Positions 24,761-34,839 of a DNA stretch of 64,000 nucleotides are shown here, one piece after another. A program made the position numbers and the translations under genes. This DNA is from CAKAHY01 sp963522175. Its GTDB lineage: Bacteria > Bacillota > Clostridia > Lachnospirales > Lachnospiraceae. Under the pieces are notes generated by a model. That model was given only the letters and a program-made list of their open reading frames with translations. It searched no databases and was not told the DNA's origin. Each line of letters starts with the position of its first letter. Position 1 is the first letter of the stretch. The DNA is taken from contig CAUQXC010000002.1 in the NCBI GenBank assembly GCA_963522175.1, positions 186,001 through 250,000 of the forward strand. The letters run 5' to 3'.

Positions 24761-27700
24761 CAGTATTTTTGCAAAAATTATCATTACAAATAAAAGTAAT
24801 ATTAAAATAACCAAATGCTTTGATTTTGCGAAAAACTTCAGCATTTTCGTAAAAAAGCCTTCCTCCTTTTTCTTTACCTCTACCTTGGATACCTCACTTT
24901 CCTTTATATTCTCGCGGCTTTCTTGATACTCCTTGCTTTCTTCATCCTCCGGACTGTCGTACATATCACTTATATCAAGCTCATACTCCGCCTTTAAGTC
25001 GTAATTAAGCTTTCTTCCGCTAAGAACCGCATCTCTGCATACAATATCATTTTTTACATATTCATTCGATTTCCAGCTTATATCGTCTATTTTATAATAT
25101 TCCGCATTCAGATTCAGGTTCTTCAGAATATCCGCAGAGTCATCTCTGAGCTTTTCCAAAAGCCCCTCTTTCTCGAATATTTTATCGGCAAAAACAAAAT
25201 CCTTTGAATCATAGTCATATACAGTCATTTCCGCCTTAAAATTATTCTTCCACTCTTCATTAATCCTTGAAACGGACTTTAGATACAGTTCAACATCGGT
25301 TTTTTCTTTTTTTCCTTTATTAACCTTGGTAAGAGGTAAAATCACTTTTTTAGGTAAGTCAAGCTTTTTTTCGTCTCCCTCAAGCCCCTTAAAAATAATT
25401 TCTCTGCCTATTGTTTGAGTTCTTTCTTCCTTCTTTTTGTCAAGACTCAGCTCATAGGCATCAAGCTTAAGTTCCTGTATATCATCCCTGTATTCAAGCA
25501 CTTCTTTGCTTCCCGCATAAGTACGTGTCGGTAAGCAAAGAATGCTCACAAGATAAATAAGAATGATAAAAAAGTGTTTTCTTTTTTTTCTTCTAAAAGA
25601 CAAGAATGCAAACAGGCTTAAGCTTATCGATAAAAGCATAATATGTAATATGATATTTTCTTTATCTCCCGTACGAGGAATAAGTCTGAACTTCTTGTTG
25701 TAGGCAAATACCACTCTACCGAACTTTTCAGGTGAATTATAAATAATCAAATCTCCTCTAACTTCCCCTTTCTCGTTAAAATCTATCTCATATACGGAAT
25801 TGCTTTTTTCATAGCCTTCGGGAGCCTTTGTTTCAATAAACTTATACTTTCCTATGTAGGGAGCTTCAAACTCAAATTCTCCCATAGAGTTACTTGTGAG
25901 CTCTACAATAAATTCGTCTTTATCCGTATAGAGCTTTATCTTTGCTCCTTCAAGAAGGCGCCCGGTTTTTAAGTCTTTTTTCGTTATTTTAAGCCTCTTT
26001 TTAGGGAGATTTTTAAGCTCGTAATCTCCGCTTACAACGCCTTTTTCATCAACGACAAAGCTGAAAACCTCCTCGGATAAATAAAAGTTTTCCGGCGCTT
26101 TTGTTTCTCTGAAGGTGTAAATTCCCGGAGACGGCTTTTCTATTCGTAAAATTCCGTTTTCATCACTTTTTGCACTTGTAAGGACGGTTTTATCGGCTCT
26201 GTAGAACGTGAATTCCGCACCGTAAAGAGGGGTAAAACCCATATCAAGCTTCTTGAAGCTTATGTATTCTTTCTTTATCTCCGGCTTTTCCTTCCTTGAA
26301 CTTTTAATCCTATAATTTGCAAAACTGAAATTTTGTTCTTTCAATGTGTTTTCAACTTTAATTACGGTATAACCGGCTCTTTCATAACCTGCGGGCGCCT
26401 CATCCTCCTGCAGCAAGTAATCTCCCGCTTCCAGTCCCTCTATCTCGTATGCCTTATCCGTACTTGTCCATTGATACAAAATATTTCCTTTCATATCCCG
26501 TAAGCTCAGCTTTGCACCTGCCAGAAGAGCCCTTGTATTTCCGTCGGTTTTTGAAATCTTGATCTTACTGTGATCATCAAACATTTCCACATGAGAAATC
26601 TCCGTAGCATTATCTTTAATCTCAAATTCTATGTCCTGAGACTTCACATAATTTCCGTCGGGTGTTTTTACTTCTTCCAAAACATACTTACCCGCTTTAA
26701 GTCCCTTCACATAATGCTCCTGCTTTGTACTTATCCATTCCTCCACAAGCTTTTTACCTGTTTTTTCATAAAGCCTAAGCTTAGCTCCTGCAAGCTCTTC
26801 TTTACCGGACAAACTTTTTTTGCTTATTTTCACCTGATTTACATCATTCAAAGCATCATAGCTTATACTCAAAAGCTTAGTATTTTCATCTTTATATTCA
26901 TAACAAAATTCAAATACTTCCGTATTAAGCATATAATCTTTCGGAGCGTTTTTCTCCTTCACCTCATATATGTAAGGCTTAAATTTCCCGTTTTTATCAA
27001 CATAGCCTATATCTACGGATTTCGAGCTTTTTGCTCTCCCGTTTTCATCCGTCGCAAGCACTTCTATAAGAGTTCCCAAGGTTTTATTTCTGTATTCGAA
27101 TTCAGCTCCCTCCAAAAACTTTCCCGGATCGTTCCTGTCTTTCTTAACGATTTTCAATTCACCCTTAGGTATGGGATCTTTCATCTTAATTGTCTGAACC
27201 TTTCGGCTGTCCTTTACGGTAAATTTTACACTGTCCGCTTTCACAAAACCGAAAGGGGTTTTGCTTTCCACAAGCTCGTACTCACCCTCTTCTATATACT
27301 TTATTTTGTGCGGCTTCAAATCTCCTTCTTCAAAGCCTGCCGGAATAAGCCCCTCTTCCTTATCTTTTTTTGTATACACCCCGTCCGCTCCCGTGTAAAA
27401 AGCGTATACAGGCTTTTGCTCTCTTTTGCCTTTATTATCAAGCTTGTAAATTTCCAAGAAAGCATTCTTTACGGGTTTTTCATTTCCGGTCGAAACCTTG
27501 TACACTTCGATACTTAAAGGCACGTCAGGCATAGACTCGAAATGTATCTTTTCCAAGTGCCCTCTGTCTTCTATATGAATCAAACGAGGTAAAGCGCTTG
27601 CATAGGTCTTTGCCGCCTTCTCCTCCGTCAAAACATAATAACCCACAGGAAGATACTCAAACCTTGTATAGCCGTTTTCATTAATAAAATAGTTGGCATT

Positions 27701-30700
27701 TTTATTCAGCTTTTCTATTTTATGTCTCTTATAATCATATTTTATAAAGGTTTTTCCGTATTCATCCGTAACCTTTCTTCCTCCGGCTTTTACGTTCTCG
27801 CCGTTATCGCTCTCCCATGATACAAGCCTTTCTCCCGTCTTCGGCACGGATACCTCATCTCCGTCTATGAACTTTTTTTCAAAAATCGGTTTTCCGTCCT
27901 TATCCAAATCCGCCTTATAAAGGTTAAGCACGGCTTTATGCTGATTATCCAGAACTTCATTAGTTTCTGAGTCATACTTTTTTATCTCCAAAGCCGTATA
28001 ATCGTTTTCCATGACATTCGTTTGAACCGCACCGCTTTCCTTTATTTCAACTTCCGCCGCCTCACGCTTTACATAACCGTCTTTATAAGGAACCTCCGTT
28101 TCTTCCAATATGTAAAATCCTACCGGAATGTGGTCTATCCAATGCGGTTTGCTTGTTCTTATCCTGTTTCCCGAAGCATCAAGCTTTATTTCTCCTTTAT
28201 CATTGTACTCATAACCGCTTATCCATTCCTTGTAAAGCTCCTGCTTTTCGAGGCGGGAATTTACCTTTTTTGCCTTATAAAGCCTCATTCTTGCATCCGG
28301 AATCTCTTCTTTTGTGCTTACATCTATTTTTGCAAAATTTGTTTTTGTGAATTCATTCTGATAGAAAAAATCTTGATTATATGCAGATTTGTTTAGAATA
28401 AACCCCATAGAAAATGCCTTTATATAACCGCTGTCATAAGGAGCCTGCGTTTCTTCGAGTATATAGGCGCCGAAAGGCAGTCTCCTGACGGTATAAGGTT
28501 TATCGTCGCTGATCCATACCGCAGGTTTTTTCGTTATATTCCCCGACTTATAGTACAGGGGCAGACCTTGCTCATCTTCTTTGATATTTATATTTTCATA
28601 TATACTTTGTTTTAAACCCGTATCATGAATTTCTATAAAGTTTGCAAGTACCTTCTCATTATTTTTTGCCTTATATGCGATAATTCTTCCGTAATCATCC
28701 TTCGTATAAGCCATTCCCGTATTTTCATCGAGATAACAAAGCTTATTTCCTCTTTCATCCAAAAGTACAAGCTCCCCGCTTTCATCCTTCTTTGTTTTTA
28801 CCTTATCAAGCTCATAAAACAAAAGCTGAGTTTCCTCATCATTTACCTCTTTTGTATCATATACGGGTAAAAACGGCGGGGTTTCGGATCTTTTTGTGAT
28901 ACCAAGCTCAAAGTGTCTGTTTACGTCACTTTTTACAGCTTTTATACTTGTTACCTTTCCCTTGTCTTTATGTACCTCTACATTTTTATATCCTCCCGTA
29001 GGCAGTTTTTCAATGTAAAGCCCTTCATACAAAGCCAGCCTTGCATTCTGTACATACTTATCAAAATGCAGAGCGTAAGAGGTATAGTTTCCCGTTCTTA
29101 TATCATACAAGGGCTTATAGGATGAGCTGCTTCGCGCCTCGCGCTCCCCTATCTTAACCATGCTTTCGCTGTATTCGTCCAATTTTTTTCTTGCTTCTCC
29201 CGCATACTCTTTTTTATCACTATCAAAGTAAATATTTTCTACATCCTTTCGGGCAAGCAAATACTCTTTTCTTCCTCTGACGGTATAGGATATCAAATCG
29301 CCTTTGTCGTTTACTCCGCTTAAAGGATTCAAGCCGTTTCTGTCTCCTATGATCTCATCTCCGTCCTCAACCTTATGAATACGCAAATAAGAAGGAATGT
29401 TATTAACCTTTATTCTTGCAACATCGGTATACTTTTTTTCTCCCGGGCTTGCGACGGGATTTACGTATTGAAATCTTTTTGCTTTAACTTCCACGTTCTT
29501 GTTTCCGTCCCCATAATAAAGAACTTCATCCTTATATACCTCAAAAGCAATCGGCTTTGATTTTTGATAGCCCTTCGGCGCCTCAAGCTCTACAAGTACA
29601 TATACACCCGCTCCCAAAGGCGTGAAAGTCTCTATATAACCTACCTTTTCCTCTTTTATGCTTCCGTCCTCTTTAAGTACGGGCATAAGGGTTGATATAG
29701 CCTTGAAAATACCGGTTTTTTCCCCTTTTTCATTTATAAAAAATATTTGTTCTTTTTCATCATACTCGGGTATTATGCTCTTCCCCTTAAACGTTTTTAA
29801 ATTTTCATCCCATTCTATATCCTCTACATCCGCTCTTTCTTCAAGCTCTTTCCTTGTTCCCGTAACTGTTTCGGTTTTAAAGAGTACATGCCCGCTTCCC
29901 TCTATTTTGCCGTTTTTTTCTGCCACATCCCTTTTGGCTGCATAAATCTTAAAAAGGGCGTTCTCATGTATAATATTATCTCCCGTCAAAGCATCCGTTT
30001 TTTCAAAACGAAGCTTGGAGCTGTATAATCTGTTCTCAAAGTTTTCTTTTGCAAAACCTACAAAATTAAAACTTCCGTTTGTTGCCGCACTGTATCTGTT
30101 TCCTATGTTTCCCTCATCGTCGATTACTGCCCCATATCTCGGTTCAAGTACGGAATAGGGCACTAAGGCTTTTGCATACTTCCCGTCCGTTGCCGTTGAA
30201 ACTCCTTTCATCGTAGGAACATTCTCTCTTTCTGCACCGTAATCTATTATCTCTTTATTTCGGTTATACAAATACTTATAGTATTCCTTTTCTTTTGTAC
30301 CCGAATTTTCACTCTCTGCATACTTGTATCTTTTTGCTATTTCTTCGTTTTGATAAGGCTTTTCAAACAAATCCTTTTTAAGACCGTACTTATATATTTC
30401 AAAATCTCCGTCATTGTTATGAGCATGGATCACATCATCTTCTTCATTAAATCTTATTAAAAATTTTTCTTCCAGCTCCTTGGGCGTATAAGAAGCAAAA
30501 TAAATATAATCTTTGTTTTCTCTGTCTTCGTTTATACTGTTATCCGAACCTATATCCGGTACAAAAGGCAGTTCTATTTCTTTCGGCTCGTCAATCTCAT
30601 AATGCCTGTTAATAAGCTTTGTCGGAAGCTGCTCGACTATAACATACTTTCCGTAAGGAAGCATAACGGACTCCGCATAATAAGGATCCTTGCTGCCTCC

Positions 30701-33700
30701 AAGATAAAGCTCCAAGGTGGTCAAATCTTTATCTTTATCAAAATCCTTTTTATCCCATTCAATAGCCATATTTTCGTATTCGGATTTTTTTAAAGGATCA
30801 TAAAACAGCTTTTTATAGTCATAAGCTCCGTCCTCTTTCTTTTGAAGCAAACCCGCCTTTTCCAGATCGGAAACAAGATAGAGCTTATACTTAAAACCGC
30901 TTACAAACTTCCTTGCCCTTCCTTTATAGGCTCCGTACAGCACGGTAAACGGATCTTTATGTATTTTATAGGTATTTTCGCTGTCAAAGCTGCTTAAAGA
31001 CACATCCTTGCCTATTCTTATTGCCTGTTTTATGACTCTTTCAAGAACTATAAGAGCCTCTTTTCTTGTTCCCGCATCCTGAAATACACTTTTCTTTCCG
31101 GGATATGATAAATCCACATACTTTACAAAGCTTCCTTCATCAATTCCGATTTTTGATGCCTTTACGCTGACGGCCGCTCCCTTTATTTGCCGCAAATAAT
31201 CCGCATAGTCTATTTCTTCACCCTTAATAAGAATCTTCTTTTCCGGGGTAACAAGTCTGTAGACTTGTTCTTTTTCCTCATTTGTGTTTCTCCAATTCGT
31301 GTCATTACCTGCATGAAGACTGTATATGCCTGTTTTCTCGTCATATACAGGAAATACTTCCTCTAAAATTTCTTCCGTATGACTTTGATTTTGCATTTCA
31401 TATTCATATTTTTCTTCCGTTTCAACTAAAGGCTCACCGGCTGCATCCTTTAATATTTCTCCCTCTTCGTACCTTTCATATTCCGGATAATACTTTTCCT
31501 TTATATGGTCTAAGATTTCATCGTTTTCACTAAGTCCGGCTTCTATTTCTTTTTCGGGAAATACGCTTACATACGCCCCGTCTACATTAAAGTTTCGGCT
31601 CTCATAAGGTAACCAAATATGATACGGCGAGCTTTTTTTGCTTAACTTAAACTCCTTTTTTACATAAACCCTATTATTCTTTCTGTCATATACGGCTTTA
31701 GGACTTAAATTCTTCAGAACATAATCATATAGAACCTTAAACTTATATGCTCCGTTCTCCTTTTTAACCGATACAAGCCTTACGGCATTAAAAAAATCAT
31801 CTCTTGTAATCTCTTCAATAAGCTTTAAGCCAAGCTCCTCATTACTTTCTCCTTCAAAGATAAATTCCTTCCATGCCGCAGCAGCTTCATCCGAAAGCTG
31901 TCTGTAGCCCATACTCTTTAAAACATGATTTAGTTCGGTTTTAAGATAGTGCGTATCTACCTCGGAAGAAGACCACTTTTCTTCATCCGTTACATGAACC
32001 TCTCCGGTCGGATATACAGAACTCCTGTAGCTCAAAGGCAGAATTTCGCTTACAGGCGAATTTACATCTTCACCCTTTTCTATCGGCTTACCGTTTGCAT
32101 CCGTTTTAAGCTCTCCTCCCTCGGCACGTTTAAAAATCTCCGTTCCTAAAGCATCCGTCTTTGTCGCAAGATATATTCTTTTGATTACCTTTTGCGATCC
32201 TTCTTTTTCTTTCCTTGTGAGCTTATATAAACGCATTCCCTCAGGATATCCGTTTATACTTATATCATAGCCGTTTTCCGTTTTATAATACTTTATACTT
32301 ACATCATTGAAGCTTCCGTCAAATTCATCTATTCTGCGGCTTAAAGAAGAAGCTGTGACCTTTCCCGCGGCAAGATGAATTTTTCCTTCCTTTGCCGCCC
32401 TGTTGCTCTCCTTCAGATTTGCACCGTTCACAGAAAGCTCAAAGCCCTCTGAACGTGATATTTCTTTTACGTAGTAGGAGCCTAAAATAAGGGGATGCCC
32501 TATCCATGTACCCGCTTTATTATAAACTCTTTTTGACGTTTCGCTTTCTTCCGTTATAGCCATAAAGCTTGCATCTCCGTTTTTATCGGTGCTTGCTATA
32601 GCCACAAGCTCATTTGCCTTAAAAACCGTACCGCTTTTTTTGTCGGGATGGACTATGTCGGCAGCCGCAAACAAACCGTATACGGCCCCTTCCAGGGTAG
32701 AGTCCCCCGAGGTTTTTCCGTAGGAATTTTGGGCATCTTTTTTGTAGAGCTCCATATCTCTTTTATTGATATGTATTTCTCCCTCTGTTCTTCTGTTTTC
32801 TATCAAAAATGTATACAAAAGTCTGTCGGCCTGCCCCGCCTGTACTAAAGCTTCGTCATCCTCCTGCGGCTCACCCAAGGAAAGACTTCTGTCGTCATTA
32901 TATGAATTTTCTTCTCTGTCAAAACTTTCGCTTATATTTTCAAAATCAACACTTTCTTCAAGTATTTCAGGCGTTTTTCCCGATTCGGATGAAGCTGTTA
33001 GAATCACTTCCACCGCCTTATCGTCATTATGTATTCCGTGAGCTATATAGCCGGATGCGGGAGCACTTTCATTTACGGCATATTTATACTTAAGATTAAT
33101 AAATTCTTCATACGTCGCATCCCTGTCATCAAGCATCATCTGCCTTGCAACCTCTATATCATTATCATGAAAATCCGTCTCTTCATCGCATAGCTCCACT
33201 ATTCTTTCCCATTCCGCTCTCATTTTATCATTTTCTTCTTCAATAGAGGCAATTTCCTCGGAATTGTCATTACCGTCCTCATCGGTAACAAGTGCCGGCA
33301 CCTCAAGATATTCGGGTTCCGGATGAGCTGCATATATTTTATCGTATTTATAGCTTTTTCTTTCCTTAAACTCTCCGTAACCGTTTATATCCGTAATCAG
33401 ACTTCCCGCTTTTTTATAGCCCCGCCACACGGAAGGCTTTGGAAACATTTTGTCAGGCTCAAGCATATTTCCCGGAAAAGAGTTTTCTTCACCTACAGCC
33501 TCATATACATCAAAACCTACACCCTCCAAAGTTTTTCCCGTTTCGGCATCCCTTTTTTCCACAGCCAACTTATAAGAAGCTTCAAAATCCTCTTCATGTC
33601 TGTATATTTCAAGTTCAGGCTTTTCAGGAATTCGTGAAGGACTTAGGGTAAACGCCATATATACCTCATTTCCCACATCCGAACCTGCACTTACCAGAAG

Positions 33701-34549
33701 CTGATCTTTCAAATTTTTCGGTGTATATACTTTTATACGCCCTCCATTTTTTATGGTTTTTTTGTATTTTCCCGGTAAAGTCGCTTTTAGAAGGGCTGTT
33801 TCCCTTGGTTTATTTCCTTTATATCTTATAAGCATATAGGAATTATCTCTTTCCACCGTAAAATTTCCGGGATTTTCAAGTTCCTTCCATGCCAAAGATA
33901 ATAAATCTTCATGCCCCGAAAGTTTAAGCCTCGCCTCATATTTCCCGTCCTTAAGCTCTAAACGCAGCGGATTTTTCCTTGCTTCCTCCGCACTTTTATA
34001 CATAAATTTCGGCAAGACGCTTTCATCATCCGACATATATTCCAAAAGCTCCCTTGTTTTTCCTACCACGTCCCCTCTTATATGTGCTTTTAAATTCTGC
34101 GCATTTTGAAGAGCATTATCAAAATCACCCGCCAGCAAAGACCATATCGCAATCTGAGCCGCAGCATAACTTATATCACTAGGACTGCTTTTATACCAGC
34201 TCACAATAAGGGCAAGTCTTTTAAAGTCTTTTTTGTCAAGTGAAACAGGTATGTTTTCATCATCCGTACCGTACTCCCTGACCGTAGCCTTAACATCCTT
34301 ACCCATGCGTTTTCCCGGCTCGGCACAGAAAACAACTTCTTTGTTGCTTGCCGTCCATTTGAACAAATAATCCCTCTCATGCCCGAATACAAGCTCTTTT
34401 TTCCCTATCCAAAGATTTTTGGATGTAAAGCCGAGCTCTCCCGAAGCATAGGCCGAAAGCCCCATACCTGCCTGCATATTAAAGACAATAGCGTATATTA
34501 TAAAAAGTAAGCTAAGCATCACGCTTAATATTCTTTTTCCTTTTTTCAT
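24734..34549 (-). CDS. Giant SpaA/Cna_B surface protein with thioester domain and fused second membrane protein
   Basis: A 3271-residue cell-surface protein. Residues ~8-36 are a signal peptide. Residues ~70-200 fit a thioester domain, with Cys75 in VFCAEPG and Gln132 in YAAAQIAIW as the expected Cys-Gln cross-link. Many SpaA/Cna_B-like isopeptide repeats follow, starting near residues 326, 586, 1508, 1720, 2070, 2185, 2343, 2460, 2568, 2658, 2763 and 2850 (each with a KxxK/D-type start and GAxxxLY core). At ~2956 lies LIPRTGD, then a hydrophobic helix and RRKKRK, an LPXTG-type sorting signal. Unlike normal substrates the frame continues: ~2992-3012 looks like a second signal peptide (SILCLPTRTYAGS) and a ~230-residue domain ends in another membrane helix. 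AGGGGG precedes ATG 34549. No sortase lies in the window. Confidence 0.88.
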   Translation of the reverse strand: MKKGKRILSVMLSLLFIIYAIVFNMQAGMGLSAYASGELGFTSKNLWIGKKELVFGHERDYLFKWTASNKEVVFCAEPGKRMGKDVKATVREYGTDDENIPVSLDKKDFKRLALIVSWYKSSPSDISYAAAQIAIWSLLAGDFDNALQNAQNLKAHIRGDVVGKTRELLEYMSDDESVLPKFMYKSAEEARKNPLRLELKDGKYEARLKLSGHEDLLSLAWKELENPGNFTVERDNSYMLIRYKGNKPRETALLKATLPGKYKKTIKNGGRIKVYTPKNLKDQLLVSAGSDVGNEVYMAFTLSPSRIPEKPELEIYRHEEDFEASYKLAVEKRDAETGKTLEGVGFDVYEAVGEENSFPGNMLEPDKMFPKPSVWRGYKKAGSLITDINGYGEFKERKSYKYDKIYAAHPEPEYLEVPALVTDEDGNDNSEEIASIEEENDKMRAEWERIVELCDEETDFHDNDIEVARQMMLDDRDATYEEFINLKYKYAVNESAPASGYIAHGIHNDDKAVEVILTASSESGKTPEILEESVDFENISESFDREENSYNDDRSLSLGEPQEDDEALVQAGQADRLLYTFLIENRRTEGEIHINKRDMELYKKDAQNSYGKTSGDSTLEGAVYGLFAAADIVHPDKKSGTVFKANELVAIASTDKNGDASFMAITEESETSKRVYNKAGTWIGHPLILGSYYVKEISRSEGFELSVNGANLKESNRAAKEGKIHLAAGKVTASSLSRRIDEFDGSFNDVSIKYYKTENGYDISINGYPEGMRLYKLTRKEKEGSQKVIKRIYLATKTDALGTEIFKRAEGGELKTDANGKPIEKGEDVNSPVSEILPLSYRSSVYPTGEVHVTDEEKWSSSEVDTHYLKTELNHVLKSMGYRQLSDEAAAAWKEFIFEGESNEELGLKLIEEITRDDFFNAVRLVSVKKENGAYKFKVLYDYVLKNLSPKAVYDRKNNRVYVKKEFKLSKKSSPYHIWLPYESRNFNVDGAYVSVFPEKEIEAGLSENDEILDHIKEKYYPEYERYEEGEILKDAAGEPLVETEEKYEYEMQNQSHTEEILEEVFPVYDEKTGIYSLHAGNDTNWRNTNEEKEQVYRLVTPEKKILIKGEEIDYADYLRQIKGAAVSVKASKIGIDEGSFVKYVDLSYPGKKSVFQDAGTRKEALIVLERVIKQAIRIGKDVSLSSFDSENTYKIHKDPFTVLYGAYKGRARKFVSGFKYKLYLVSDLEKAGLLQKKEDGAYDYKKLFYDPLKKSEYENMAIEWDKKDFDKDKDLTTLELYLGGSKDPYYAESVMLPYGKYVIVEQLPTKLINRHYEIDEPKEIELPFVPDIGSDNSINEDRENKDYIYFASYTPKELEEKFLIRFNEEDDVIHAHNNDGDFEIYKYGLKKDLFEKPYQNEEIAKRYKYAESENSGTKEKEYYKYLYNRNKEIIDYGAERENVPTMKGVSTATDGKYAKALVPYSVLEPRYGAVIDDEGNIGNRYSAATNGSFNFVGFAKENFENRLYSSKLRFEKTDALTGDNIIHENALFKIYAAKRDVAEKNGKIEGSGHVLFKTETVTGTRKELEERADVEDIEWDENLKTFKGKSIIPEYDEKEQIFFINEKGEKTGIFKAISTLMPVLKEDGSIKEEKVGYIETFTPLGAGVYVLVELEAPKGYQKSKPIAFEVYKDEVLYYGDGNKNVEVKAKRFQYVNPVASPGEKKYTDVARIKVNNIPSYLRIHKVEDGDEIIGDRNGLNPLSGVNDKGDLISYTVRGRKEYLLARKDVENIYFDSDKKEYAGEARKKLDEYSESMVKIGEREARSSSSYKPLYDIRTGNYTSYALHFDKYVQNARLALYEGLYIEKLPTGGYKNVEVHKDKGKVTSIKAVKSDVNRHFELGITKRSETPPFLPVYDTKEVNDEETQLLFYELDKVKTKKDESGELVLLDERGNKLCYLDENTGMAYTKDDYGRIIAYKAKNNEKVLANFIEIHDTGLKQSIYENINIKEDEQGLPLYYKSGNITKKPAVWISDDKPYTVRRLPFGAYILEETQAPYDSGYIKAFSMGFILNKSAYNQDFFYQNEFTKTNFAKIDVSTKEEIPDARMRLYKAKKVNSRLEKQELYKEWISGYEYNDKGEIKLDASGNRIRTSKPHWIDHIPVGFYILEETEVPYKDGYVKREAAEVEIKESGAVQTNVMENDYTALEIKKYDSETNEVLDNQHKAVLNLYKADLDKDGKPIFEKKFIDGDEVSVPKTGERLVSWESDNGENVKAGGRKVTDEYGKTFIKYDYKRHKIEKLNKNANYFINENGYTRFEYLPVGYYVLTEEKAAKTYASALPRLIHIEDRGHLEKIHFESMPDVPLSIEVYKVSTGNEKPVKNAFLEIYKLDNKGKREQKPVYAFYTGADGVYTKKDKEEGLIPAGFEEGDLKPHKIKYIEEGEYELVESKTPFGFVKADSVKFTVKDSRKVQTIKMKDPIPKGELKIVKKDRNDPGKFLEGAEFEYRNKTLGTLIEVLATDENGRAKSSKSVDIGYVDKNGKFKPYIYEVKEKNAPKDYMLNTEVFEFCYEYKDENTKLLSISYDALNDVNQVKISKKSLSGKEELAGAKLRLYEKTGKKLVEEWISTKQEHYVKGLKAGKYVLEEVKTPDGNYVKSQDIEFEIKDNATEISHVEMFDDHSKIKISKTDGNTRALLAGAKLSLRDMKGNILYQWTSTDKAYEIEGLEAGDYLLQEDEAPAGYERAGYTVIKVENTLKEQNFSFANYRIKSSRKEKPEIKKEYISFKKLDMGFTPLYGAEFTFYRADKTVLTSAKSDENGILRIEKPSPGIYTFRETKAPENFYLSEEVFSFVVDEKGVVSGDYELKNLPKKRLKITKKDLKTGRLLEGAKIKLYTDKDEFIVELTSNSMGEFEFEAPYIGKYKFIETKAPEGYEKSNSVYEIDFNEKGEVRGDLIIYNSPEKFGRVVFAYNKKFRLIPRTGDKENIILHIMLLSISLSLFAFLSFRRKKRKHFFIILIYLVSILCLPTRTYAGSKEVLEYRDDIQELKLDAYELSLDKKKEERTQTIGREIIFKGLEGDEKKLDLPKKVILPLTKVNKGKKEKTDVELYLKSVSRINEEWKNNFKAEMTVYDYDSKDFVFADKIFEKEGLLEKLRDDSADILKNLNLNAEYYKIDDISWKSNEYVKNDIVCRDAVLSGRKLNYDLKAEYELDISDMYDSPEDEESKEYQESRENIKESEVSKVEVKKKEEGFFTKMLKFFAKSKHLVILILLLFVMIIFAKILKKAFYKTE

Positions 34550-34680
34550 TCTATAATTTTTCCCCCTTTTAACTGTTTTTTCAAATCACAAATAAAGATA
34601 CCGTAAGTACCTGCGCTTTAGAATATTCAGTTATCAAGGTTCGTAAAATTGGTGTTCTTTTTGGAAAAATAGATTTGAAC

Positions 34681-34742
34681 ACTGAAAAATCAGAATTTTT
34701 GATTTGTTTTTTCAGTATACTACAGTTTTTAAAGAATTTAAA
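34681..34742 (-). promoter_or_regulatory. Predicted promoter and leader hairpin of the giant adhesin
   Basis: On the minus strand TTTAAA (34737-34742), 17-base spacer and TATACT (34714-34719). Next to the predicted start is an imperfect dyad, CTGAAAAA pairing with TTTTTTCAG (~34682-34715), which could stabilise or attenuate the leader. The start codon is ~160 bases further; no ORF lies between. Confidence 0.35.
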
Positions 34743-34779
34743 CAGGAAAAGCCTCAGGTATATAATTTTAATATTTCAA

Positions 34780-34828
34780 AACAAAAAATTAAAGGATTAT
34801 CCCGCCTATAGGCTTCAATAATCCTTTT
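34780..34828 (-). terminator. Terminator of the papain-like hypothetical gene
   Basis: AAAGGATTAT (34791-34800) pairs with ATAATCCTTT (34818-34827), with an inner GCCTATAGGC palindrome. A T6 run follows on the minus strand. Confidence 0.75.
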
Positions 34829-34839
34829 ACTTGTGAATA

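Noticed and set aside
26570..27517. Long plus-strand ORF inside the giant adhesin region
   Set aside because: It is the reverse-strand shadow of low-complexity repeat codons of the minus-strand gene. It has no ribosome site and no recognisable domain.
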